NCBI GenBank assembly: GCA_043802345.1
Contig: JAZDLC010000477.1
Location: forward strand, 1 to 11,360
Direction: 5' to 3'
Source: JAZDLC01 sp043802345
GTDB lineage: Bacteria; Planctomycetota; B15-G4; JADJEK01
Length of the DNA stretch: 11,360 nucleotides
In this document: piece by piece, positions 1 to 6,150 of the stretch
Layout of the letters: each line of letters opens with the position of its first letter
How positions within the stretch are numbered: position 1 is the stretch's first letter
Translations under genes and position numbers: made by a program
Notes under the pieces: generated by a model
The model's input: only the letters and a program-made list of their open reading frames with translations
Told to the model about the DNA's origin: nothing
The model's database searches: none

Positions 1-1194
1 CTCCATCAGATCCTGAAGCTGCCCCACCACCTCTTCCGGCTGGTGCTGATCGCAGTACCCGGTGAAGCCGACGATGTCGGAAAAGAGCACCGCCACCCGG
101 TCATGCCGGCGGGGACGGACGGTTTCGGTGGCCTTCAGTTCGGCGATGATCTGGTCCGGGAGAATCGCTCGCAGCAGGCGGTCGGAGAGCTTCCGCTCGT
201 CGTTGATCTGATCGATGTACCGGACCTCCCGATCCCGCAGCCGCTTCTTCTCGATCGCCGCCTCGATCCGTGCCCGGAGCAAGGTCCATTCGTACGGCTT
301 CTGGATGAAGTCCTCGGCGCCGATCTCGATGCAGCGCGCCACGCTGCTCAGCTCGTCCAGCGCGGAGAGCATGATCACCGGGATGTGCCGCAGACTCTCG
401 TCGTCCCGGACTCTCTGCAAGACCTCCACCCCGTTCAGCTCCGGCATGATCACGTCCAGCAGCAGCACGTCGAACTGCCCGCCCGCGAGCATCTCGAGCG
501 CCTCCCGGCCGTTGCTGGCCTGGGCGACCTGATGACCCTGGCGCTCCACCTGCTGGCAGAGCAGGTCCCGGTTGATGTCGTTGTCGTCCGCCACCAGGAT
601 CCTGCCGTTGCTCCGGTCCTTCCGGGTGGGATCGTCCTCCGACAGGGGGCGCACGGTCTGCATCAGATGTTCGATCACCTGCTCCGTGTTCTCGCCCGAG
701 GTCTCCTCGTCGACCAGCCCCTCCTCCACATCGGCGGTGAGCCGGCTGAAGAGTTTCAGGATCCGCCGTCCCCAGCCGCAGATCTTCTCCAACCCTCCCG
801 AGAGATCCGCGTTCCCCCCGTCCTCTGCGTCTTCCAGCAGCATCTCCCCGTAGCCGATGATGTGGTTCAGCGGCGTGCGCAGATCGTGCCGCGCCTTGCT
901 GTCGAGCCCCCGCAGGGTGACGTCGATGGTGACGTCCTCGCGGGCCGCCTGGAGAAAGAGCTCCTCCAGCCCGGAGCGGAAGGCCCGGGACGCCGAGGCG
1001 ATCTTGTCCAGGTCCTGAAGCAGCTCCTTCTTGCCCGCCTTCTCCGCGCTCTCCTTCAGGCGCTTGACATAGAGGAGGATGGCGCGGATGGGAGACCGGA
1101 GATCCTCCGCCAGGTTGGCCCGGTGCGCCTTCCGGATGCGACCCGACTCGCTCAGGTTGATCCTTCCGGAACTGATGTCTCCGTCGCTGATCAT
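1..1194 (-). CDS. Class III adenylate/guanylate cyclase response regulator with tandem HisKA-like hairpins (3' end outside window)
   Basis: The gene starts at ATG 1194, the first start after an in-frame TAG, and leaves the window after 398 codons. Domain order: a HisKA-like helical hairpin (about residues 23-75) with an H-box-like EDLRSPI and Glu30 at the His position; a second hairpin (about 97-155) with a true H-box, HDLRTPLN, and His103; a receiver domain (about 198-315) with acidic pair D203/D204, phosphoacceptor D247, S277 and K299; a helical linker containing LSDRLLRAILPD, of the type that precedes class III cyclase domains; then the beginning of the cyclase homology domain, LFSDIVGFT, with metal-binding D373. 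No N-box or glycine-rich ATPase motifs lie between the second H-box and the receiver, so it should not autophosphorylate. By family knowledge it makes a cyclic nucleotide in the cytoplasm under phosphorylation control. The ATP/GTP-selecting residues and second metal Asp are outside the window. It follows the hybrid kinase by 55 bp. No Shine-Dalgarno sequence is visible. Confidence 0.9.
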   Translation of the reverse strand, partial: MISDGDISSGRINLSESGRIRKAHRANLAEDLRSPIRAILLYVKRLKESAEKAGKKELLQDLDKIASASRAFRSGLEELFLQAAREDVTIDVTLRGLDSKARHDLRTPLNHIIGYGEMLLEDAEDGGNADLSGGLEKICGWGRRILKLFSRLTADVEEGLVDEETSGENTEQVIEHLMQTVRPLSEDDPTRKDRSNGRILVADDNDINRDLLCQQVERQGHQVAQASNGREALEMLAGGQFDVLLLDVIMPELNGVEVLQRVRDDESLRHIPVIMLSALDELSSVARCIEIGAEDFIQKPYEWTLLRARIEAAIEKKRLRDREVRYIDQINDERKLSDRLLRAILPDQIIAELKATETVRPRRHDRVAVLFSDIVGFTGYCDQHQPEEVVGQLQDLME

Positions 1195-1203
1195 GAGCGG
1201 GCC

Positions 1204-1212
1204 ATTCTACCA
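1204..1212 (-). promoter_or_regulatory. Extended -10 promoter element for the cyclase gene
   Basis: Reading on the minus strand, TGG-TAGAAT matches an extended -10 (TGN plus a 5/6 match to TATAAT). Its last base is 9 nt from the cyclase ATG. Transcription would therefore start within a few bases of the ATG, giving a leaderless or nearly leaderless mRNA, which fits the missing Shine-Dalgarno sequence. No clear -35 was found. It lies in the 55-bp gap after the kinase gene, so it would add to readthrough from upstream. Confidence 0.4.
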
Positions 1213-1249
1213 GCAGACTGCCAGCGGCCCGTGACCGTTCCCCACAACC

Positions 1250-3103
1250 TCAACCAAGGGCCAGTTCCAGGTGCGCGAGCGCCTCTTCCAGCAGGTCGGT
1301 CGCGTCCTGCGGGCCGCGCTCCAGCACCGCCATGACCCGGCCGTTCAGCCGCTCCCGATCCTCCTTGGTGAGCGTCTTGGCGGTCATGACCACCACCTTG
1401 ACAGCCCGCCATTCCTTCTTTCCACGAACCGTGTCGAGGAACTCGAACCCGTCCATCTCCGGCATCAGCAGGTCGAGCAGGATCAGGTCCGGCACCTTCC
1501 GCTCCAGGAGGCGGAGCGCCTTCTTGCCGTTCTCCGCCTCGACCACGACGCAGCCGAGCTTCTCCAGCGCGCTGCGGGAATGCTCCCGCACGGAACGATC
1601 ATCGTCGACCACCATCACCGCACGCCCGCTCTGACCCTTCAGGCATCCTTCCACGATGCTGTTGAGGCGGTCCCGATCGATCGGCTTGGTGAGATAGGCC
1701 GACGCTCCCAGACCGAATGCCTGGTTCGGATCGGCGGTGATGCTCAGCATGATCACGGGAATGTCCTGCGTGGCCGGGCTCTTCTTGAGTTCGACCAGCA
1801 CCTCCCAGCCGTCCATGCCGGGCATCATCACATCCAGCGTGATCGCGTCCGGGGCGAGTTCCCGGGCCTTCTTCAGCCCATCCTCGCCGCCCGTGGCCTG
1901 GATCACCTCGTACCCCTCCCGGTCCAGATACCGCACGATCAGGTCCCGGGCGGTGCCGTCATCGTCGATCACCAGGATCTTGGGGGACGTTCCCGGAGCC
2001 CGCGGGCTCTTCCCGCCCTCCGCCCCTTTCTGGGGACGGTTCCCCTTCTCTTCGAGGTCGACCGGCAGCACCACCGTGAACATCGTGCCGTGCCCCAGTT
2101 CGCTGGCGACCGAAACCTCGCCCCCCATCATCAGGCAGAATTCCCGGGTGATCGTCAGGCCCAGTCCGGTCCCGCCGAACTGCCTGGTGGTGGAGGCATC
2201 CGCCTGGGTGAACGACTCGAACACCTTCGCCGCCTGTTCCTCGGTCATGCCGATCCCGGTGTCGCTCACGACGAACCGGATCCACTCCCGGCCGGCCTTC
2301 TTCTCCCGGAAGAACTCGAGCCGGATGGTGCCCCTCTCCGTGAATTTCGACGCATTGGAGAGCAGGTTGAACAACACCTGGCGCAGCTTGGTGTGGTCGC
2401 TGCGCATGACGCCGAGGTTCTCCGGCATCACAATTTCCAGCTTGTTGGATTTGGCCTGCACCAACGGCAACGCCACGTTCTCCACGTCGCGGGCCAACGC
2501 GGCGATGTCGACCTCCTCGACGTACAGATCCATCTTGCCGGCCTCGATCTTCGACAGGTCGAGCACGCCGTTGATCAGCTCCAGCAGGTGCTTGCCCGCC
2601 ATCCGGATCTTCTCCAGATCCGGCGCCAGCTGTTCCATCCCCTCGTCGACCACATCCTCCTTCAGCAACTCGCTGTAGCCGATGATGGCGTTGAGAGGCG
2701 TCCGCAGTTCGTGGCTCATGTTGGCCAGGAACTGGGACTTGGCCTGGGTGTGCAGCTCCGCCTGGTCGCGCGCCTCTCGCAGCTCCTCCTCGGCCCGCAG
2801 GCGCACCTGGATCTCCCGGTCGAGCTCCGTGTTGGCGCGGGTCAGATCGGTGGTCCGGGCCGCGACCAGTTCCTCCAGCGTCTGGTTGGCGACGCGGGCC
2901 CTCGACCTCGTGATGGCCATCTCGGACCGGTGCCACTCCAGGCCGCCGTAGACGACCCAGCCGAGCAGCAGGACCACCGCCCCCGCGAGGAGGTATCGGT
3001 ACAGGTCCGGATCAGCGCCGGCGGCGGAGCCGGTCATCAGGAAGAGGAAGACCACCGCGGCCAGCAGGATCACTGTTACGACCAGCAGCCGGATGTGACT
3101 CAT
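1250..3103 (-). CDS. Membrane hybrid sensor histidine kinase with two C-terminal receiver domains
   Basis: The 617-aa inner-membrane kinase has two hydrophobic segments (about 5-23 and 37-54) separated by only about a dozen residues, so there is no real periplasmic sensor. A charged coiled coil (about 62-125) follows. The HisKA H-box SHELRTPLN carries H131. The ATPase domain has N-box N246-N250, G1 DTGIG (281-285), F-box FESF (295-298) and G2 GGTGLGL (310-316), so the catalytic core is complete. Receiver 1 (about 375-488) has D380-D382, D424 and K473. Receiver 2 (about 495-615) has D500-D502, D544 and T574, but the usual conserved Lys near position 596 appears to be Arg in VLERG. By family knowledge it autophosphorylates on His and passes phosphate to receivers in cis or trans. 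It starts 12 bp after the single-receiver gene, with only a weak GAGCAG as ribosome site, suggesting co-transcription. The signal sensed is unknown. Confidence 0.95.
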   Translation of the reverse strand: MSHIRLLVVTVILLAAVVFLFLMTGSAAGADPDLYRYLLAGAVVLLLGWVVYGGLEWHRSEMAITRSRARVANQTLEELVAARTTDLTRANTELDREIQVRLRAEEELREARDQAELHTQAKSQFLANMSHELRTPLNAIIGYSELLKEDVVDEGMEQLAPDLEKIRMAGKHLLELINGVLDLSKIEAGKMDLYVEEVDIAALARDVENVALPLVQAKSNKLEIVMPENLGVMRSDHTKLRQVLFNLLSNASKFTERGTIRLEFFREKKAGREWIRFVVSDTGIGMTEEQAAKVFESFTQADASTTRQFGGTGLGLTITREFCLMMGGEVSVASELGHGTMFTVVLPVDLEEKGNRPQKGAEGGKSPRAPGTSPKILVIDDDGTARDLIVRYLDREGYEVIQATGGEDGLKKARELAPDAITLDVMMPGMDGWEVLVELKKSPATQDIPVIMLSITADPNQAFGLGASAYLTKPIDRDRLNSIVEGCLKGQSGRAVMVVDDDRSVREHSRSALEKLGCVVVEAENGKKALRLLERKVPDLILLDLLMPEMDGFEFLDTVRGKKEWRAVKVVVMTAKTLTKEDRERLNGRVMAVLERGPQDATDLLEEALAHLELALG

Positions 3104-3115
3104 GTTGGATGCTGC

Positions 3116-3484
3116 TCAGTCTTCGCCAAGCAGCGCCTTGATCTTCCCCAGCAGGCGCGGCAGCTCGATCGGCTTGGTGTCATAGTCGTCACACCCTGCC
3201 TCCAGGGCCTTCTCCCGGTCTCCCGCCATGGCATGGGCGGTGAGTCCGATGATCGGAATGGAGCTGGTCTTCGAGGCCTGCTTCAGCCGCTGCGTCACCT
3301 CCCAGCCATCGAGCACCGGCAAGCTCTTGTCCATCAGGATCAGCGCCGGCTCTTCCCGAACGGCCATTTCCAGAGCCGCCCCACCGTCCACGGCCACGAC
3401 CACTTCGTATCCCTTGCGAGTGAGCCTCCGGGACAGCATGTCCCGGTTCATCTCGTTGTCTTCCACCAGGAGGATTTTCGTCAT
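3116..3484 (-). CDS. Single-domain response regulator (CheY/DivK-like receiver)
   Basis: This 122-aa protein is only a receiver domain. It has acidic residues E8 and D9, phosphoacceptor D52 in LMDKSLPVLDGWE, T82 in GLTAHAM and K104 in YDTKP, all in the expected positions. There is no output domain, so it should act by protein-protein contact or as a phosphate shuttle or sink in a relay. The ATG at 3484 is the only start that keeps the first beta strand (MTKILLVEDN). The Shine-Dalgarno is poor, but the ATG overlaps the TGA of a 12-codon upstream ORF as ATGA, which would allow translation by reinitiation. It is first in the cluster with the hybrid kinase and cyclase. Its partner is most likely the adjacent kinase, by proximity. 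Confidence 0.93.
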   Translation of the reverse strand: MTKILLVEDNEMNRDMLSRRLTRKGYEVVVAVDGGAALEMAVREEPALILMDKSLPVLDGWEVTQRLKQASKTSSIPIIGLTAHAMAGDREKALEAGCDDYDTKPIELPRLLGKIKALLGED

Positions 3485-3519
3485 CGGTTCGCGCCTGTCG
3501 GTTCGGGAGGCCGCAGCAT
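3481..3519 (-). CDS. Possible 12-codon leader ORF overlapping the receiver gene start
   Basis: The ATG at 3519 opens a short frame encoding MLRPPEPTGANR, ending in TGA. The stop shares bases with the receiver ATG (ATGA, 3484-3481). The leader ATG lies exactly 9 nt after a TAGGAT -10 candidate, the same distance seen before the cyclase and dynamin-like ORFs, so it could be the first codon of a near-leaderless mRNA. There is no codon or conservation evidence that the peptide itself matters. Translation here may only serve to deliver ribosomes to the poorly marked receiver start. Confidence 0.35.
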   Translation of the reverse strand: MLRPPEPTGANR

Positions 3520-3528
3520 GCCACGCAC

Positions 3529-3558
3529 ATCCTAGCAGGCCGCTCGGAAACTGCGCAA
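3529..3558 (-). promoter_or_regulatory. Promoter candidate for the receiver-kinase cluster
   Basis: On the minus strand, -35 TTGCGC (3558-3553), an 18-bp spacer and -10 TAGGAT (3534-3529) with upstream TGC form an extended -10 promoter. It is strikingly like the sequence before the dynamin-like gene at 10624-10653: both carry TTGNNC-AGTT, then GCGG, CTGCTAGG and TG at matching offsets. Two independent occurrences in front of genes raise confidence above a single match. It lies in the 109-bp gap after the small exported protein gene. Confidence 0.55.
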
Positions 3559-3593
3559 CGCGGAGATCGGTCAGCGGGGATCCGGCCCGGCCC

Positions 3594-3857
3594 TTACTTC
3601 TCCTTCTTCTCCTGCCCGCTCTTCACCTGGACCGTCCCACCTTCCAGGATCTGCTTGATCTCCGTCAGTAGCTGGTTCGTCCGGACCATCTGCTCCAGCA
3701 TCTGCTTGCGCTGCAGGCCGGAGTCCGGGACCTGGGCCTGGGCGGTCCCAGTCAACAGCCCGGCCCGGGACCAGAGGCCCAGGCAGATCGCCAGCACGAC
3801 GACCATCACACTCCCCGTCAGGAAGCGACTCCATCGCGTCTTGTTCATCGATGTCAT
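3594..3857 (-). CDS. Small exported protein, function unknown
   Basis: This is an 87-aa protein with a basic N-terminus, a hydrophobic stretch (about 13-29) and a likely signal-peptidase site after AQA (residue 41). The mature part would be about 46 residues: a charged amphipathic helix (LQRKQMLEQMVRT... to QILEGG) and a Lys/Glu-rich tail ending QEKKEK. The ATG at 3857 is chosen over the second Met (codon 4) because AGAGGAG sits 8 nt upstream of it. If the signal is not cleaved, the protein would be a membrane-anchored periplasmic coiled coil. It follows the TMTC-like gene by 101 bp. I recognise no family with certainty. The helical part may oligomerise. Confidence 0.75.
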   Translation of the reverse strand: MTSMNKTRWSRFLTGSVMVVVLAICLGLWSRAGLLTGTAQAQVPDSGLQRKQMLEQMVRTNQLLTEIKQILEGGTVQVKSGQEKKEK

Positions 3858-3958
3858 GGTTCAAACTCCTCTGTCGCCAGCACACAGTCAAAACCTGTCC
3901 GCGCGTCTCCAGAAAGACGACGGTCTCCATACGCGCAGCAGCATGGCTTCCCTGGAAG
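3858..3958 (-). other. Intergenic gap with a weak inverted repeat
   Basis: The gap is 101 bp between the TMTC-like gene stop and the small exported protein gene. It contains a 6-bp inverted repeat, GCGCGT (3901-3906) and ACGCGC (3931-3936), around a 24-nt centre. No T-run follows and no convincing -35/-10 pair was found, so readthrough between the two genes is possible. Confidence 0.3.
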
Positions 3959-6031
3959 TCAATGGTCCTCCCGGAGCAGGGCCTGGATGGCGGGCTTCTG
4001 CCCTTCCGGCGCCAGCGCCAGGGCCCGCTCCAACGCGCGCACACCTTCCTCCGGCTTCCCCAGCATCAACTGGGCTCGACCGAGGTCCCTGTGGATACGC
4101 CAGTCGCCCGCGGCCTGCTGCACCGCGATCTCGAGGTCGGCCAGGGCAGGCTGGGCCTGGTCCAGCCCGAGGAGCACGTGGCCGCGACGAAAGCGGGCCC
4201 GCGTCATGTCAGGATCGATTCGGAGCGCCTGGCTATAGTCCGCAATCGCGCGGTAGGGCTCTCCCGAATGCTCCAGGTTGTATCCCCGATGGCACAGGAC
4301 GGCGGGATCTCCCGGCCGCAGGGCCAATAGGAACCCCAAATCCAAAACCGCCCGGTCATGGCGTCTCAGATTCTGGTACGCCAGGCCCCGATGCAGCAGG
4401 GCCAGCTGGTTGTCCGGCTCTCTCTCCAGAACATGGGCCAGGTCGTCGATGGCTCTCTCCGAGTCACCATGCTGCGAGCGGGAGATCCCGCGGTTGAGCC
4501 AGGAGAAGATCTCATCCGGGCCTTCCTCGACCGCCCGGTCGAAGAGCATCCGCGCGCGCTCTGGATTCCCCTGGACATCGTTCATCTTGGCCAGGTTGAT
4601 CAGGTTCGGCACGAAGTCCGGATTATTCTCATAGCTTCTCTCGTACAGCTCGAGCGCCTCGGCATACCGGGCCTCGCGCATGCGGGAGACACCCAGGTTG
4701 TACGGACCCATGTAGCTGTCCGGGTCCATGTCCCACACCCGGGTCCAGAGCACGTCCGTGTCGCTCCAGAACGGGAGCTGCCGGCGGGTCAGGCCTCCCA
4801 GCACGAGCGCCATGGCGAGTCCGACGGCGCCGGCGAAGAGCAGGCGACCGCGGCCGCTTGCAATCCTCTTCCACAGCAGGAACAGCAACCCCGCCAGGAG
4901 GAACGTAAACGGCAGGCAGCTGAGGTAGCTGTACCGGTCCGCCACCTTCTGCGGGCCGGACTGAACCAGTCCGAGCACCGGAGAGACCAGCACCGCGTAG
5001 CTGATCGCGGCCGCTAGCAAGGCGGGCCAGCGACGCCGGAGCAGAAGCAGCAGGACGAAGACCACCACCAGGCATCCCAGGCAGAGCAGATGCTCCGCGG
5101 CCAGAGGGTTGAAGTCCGGTTCGATCTCCACCAGCGGCGAAAGCCGGGTGGGAGCGAGCATCTTCCATGGATACCAGCAGAGCCCGTAGATCGACTGCGC
5201 CACCCGGTGCAGCAGGGAGTGCTTCTCCAGGCCGAGCATGGCGGTCGAGGAGTGTTGTGCCTGGAGAGCCAGGGCGATGATCGGCACCACGAGGATGGCG
5301 AAGGGGAGCTTTTCCAGCAGGAGCCGCGTCCAGGAACTCCTCTCGCGCCCGCCGGGAGTCCGGCGCCGGAGCGGGTACAGATCCACGATCAGCAACAGCA
5401 CCGGAAAGGTCATGCCCCATGCCTTGGAAAGAAGCGACAACGCAAAGGCGAACAGGCTCAGGACGTACCAGCGCTTCTGTGCCGTGGTGCCGGTAGCGGA
5501 ATGGAGGTAGCAGAAGAACGCGGCCAGCAGGAACATCAGTGACAGGACGTCCCTGCGCTCCGTGACCCAGACCACCGACTCCACCCGCAGGGGGTGAATG
5601 GCGAAGAAGAGCGCCGCCAGGGCGGCCGCCAGGTCCGGCCCCGCCGTGCGGTCCGCGCGGGCGACGGTCAGCCGCAGGATCTGCCGGGCCACCAGGAAGA
5701 CGAGCGCCACCGACACCAGGTGGGCCAGCAGGTTCGTCAGGTGGTACCCGCGCGGATCCATCCCCCACAGGAGGTAGTCGGCGCCATAGCTGATCCAGGT
5801 GAGCGGCTGAAAATGGCCCATCAGGAAGCTGGTGAACATCCAGCGCAGATGCTCCAGGGAGAGCCCCCTGTAGTAGGGGTTCTGGCCAATCAACGCCGGG
5901 TCATCCCAGCCCACGAAGGGGTAGCTCAGCGAGGGCCAGAACACATAACCCGTGACGGCCAGCAGCAACGCGACCAGGACGACCTGAAGCCGTTTCCTGG
6001 GACGGGTCTCCAGCAGCGGGTCCGGGTTCAT
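3959..6031 (-). CDS. TMTC-like polytopic membrane protein with C-terminal TPR repeats (putative glycosyltransferase)
   Basis: This 690-aa protein is counted from ATG 6031. A GTG at 6058 would add 9 residues, but the strong AGGAGGT lies downstream of that GTG and before the ATG, favouring 6031. Hydrophobic segments fill residues 15-415. Motifs typical of TMTC/PMT-related GT-C proteins are visible: the first-loop acidic pair in GWDD (41-44), PLTWISYGADYLLWG (76-90), HPLRVESVVWVTERRDVLS (146-164), VADRYSYL (363-370) and FWSDTDVLW (421-429). Residues about 440-690 form roughly seven TPR units. Eukaryotic relatives O-mannosylate exported proteins using a lipid-linked sugar. In bacteria the sugar and acceptor are generally unknown, so function here is inferred by architecture only. 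The TPR part probably binds protein partners outside the membrane. It follows the decayed peptidase and an intrinsic-terminator candidate, so it likely has its own promoter. Confidence 0.88.
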   Translation of the reverse strand: MNPDPLLETRPRKRLQVVLVALLLAVTGYVFWPSLSYPFVGWDDPALIGQNPYYRGLSLEHLRWMFTSFLMGHFQPLTWISYGADYLLWGMDPRGYHLTNLLAHLVSVALVFLVARQILRLTVARADRTAGPDLAAALAALFFAIHPLRVESVVWVTERRDVLSLMFLLAAFFCYLHSATGTTAQKRWYVLSLFAFALSLLSKAWGMTFPVLLLIVDLYPLRRRTPGGRERSSWTRLLLEKLPFAILVVPIIALALQAQHSSTAMLGLEKHSLLHRVAQSIYGLCWYPWKMLAPTRLSPLVEIEPDFNPLAAEHLLCLGCLVVVFVLLLLLRRRWPALLAAAISYAVLVSPVLGLVQSGPQKVADRYSYLSCLPFTFLLAGLLFLLWKRIASGRGRLLFAGAVGLAMALVLGGLTRRQLPFWSDTDVLWTRVWDMDPDSYMGPYNLGVSRMREARYAEALELYERSYENNPDFVPNLINLAKMNDVQGNPERARMLFDRAVEEGPDEIFSWLNRGISRSQHGDSERAIDDLAHVLEREPDNQLALLHRGLAYQNLRRHDRAVLDLGFLLALRPGDPAVLCHRGYNLEHSGEPYRAIADYSQALRIDPDMTRARFRRGHVLLGLDQAQPALADLEIAVQQAAGDWRIHRDLGRAQLMLGKPEEGVRALERALALAPEGQKPAIQALLREDH

Positions 6032-6067
6032 TGGATGTTCAGCACCTCCTGGAATCACTGGATCGGC

Positions 6068-6076
6068 ATGGTATCA
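6068..6076 (-). promoter_or_regulatory. Weak extended -10 candidate for the TMTC-like gene
   Basis: On the minus strand, TGA-TACCAT fits an extended -10 (4/6 to TATAAT) just after the terminator of the upstream pseudogene. It would give a leader of about 30 nt that includes the AGGAGGT ribosome site. No good -35 was found 17-18 bp upstream. Confidence 0.25.
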
Positions 6077-6105
6077 GGCGTGCTCCCTGAATCCCGAAAC
6101 CGCCG

Positions 6106-6148
6106 AAAAAGATCCCCGCGCCCGCCTTCGCCCTCCCTACGCGCGAGG
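6106..6148 (-). terminator. Intrinsic terminator downstream of the S9 peptidase relic
   Basis: On the minus strand, CCTCGCGC (6148-6141) pairs with GCGCGGGG (6121-6114), giving 8 pairs with one T-G wobble and a 19-nt loop. It is followed two bases later by CTTTTT (6111-6106). The stem begins two bases after the pseudogene stop codon. The T-run directly after a GC stem makes this the best factor-independent terminator in the window. Confidence 0.6.
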
Positions 6149-6150
6149 CG

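Noticed and set aside
43..1335. Plus-strand open frame of 430 codons opposite the cyclase gene
   Set aside because: The opposite strand encodes HisKA-like, receiver and cyclase motifs. The plus-strand frame shows only biased composition and no start signal.
1271..3535. Plus-strand open frame of about 750 codons opposite the kinase and receiver genes
   Set aside because: It is antisense to two genes with complete catalytic motifs, and its product is low-complexity His/Gln/Arg/Leu-rich with no recognisable domain. Long antisense frames are expected in GC-rich coding DNA.
3901..3936. GCGCGT/ACGCGC inverted repeat as a terminator or operator
   Set aside because: Only 6 bp with a 24-nt centre and no T-run. 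Such repeats arise easily by chance at this GC content.
4629..5768. Second minus-strand frame of 379 codons inside the TMTC-like gene
   Set aside because: It overlaps the real gene in another frame and encodes Arg/Gly/Pro/Ala-rich sequence without domains.
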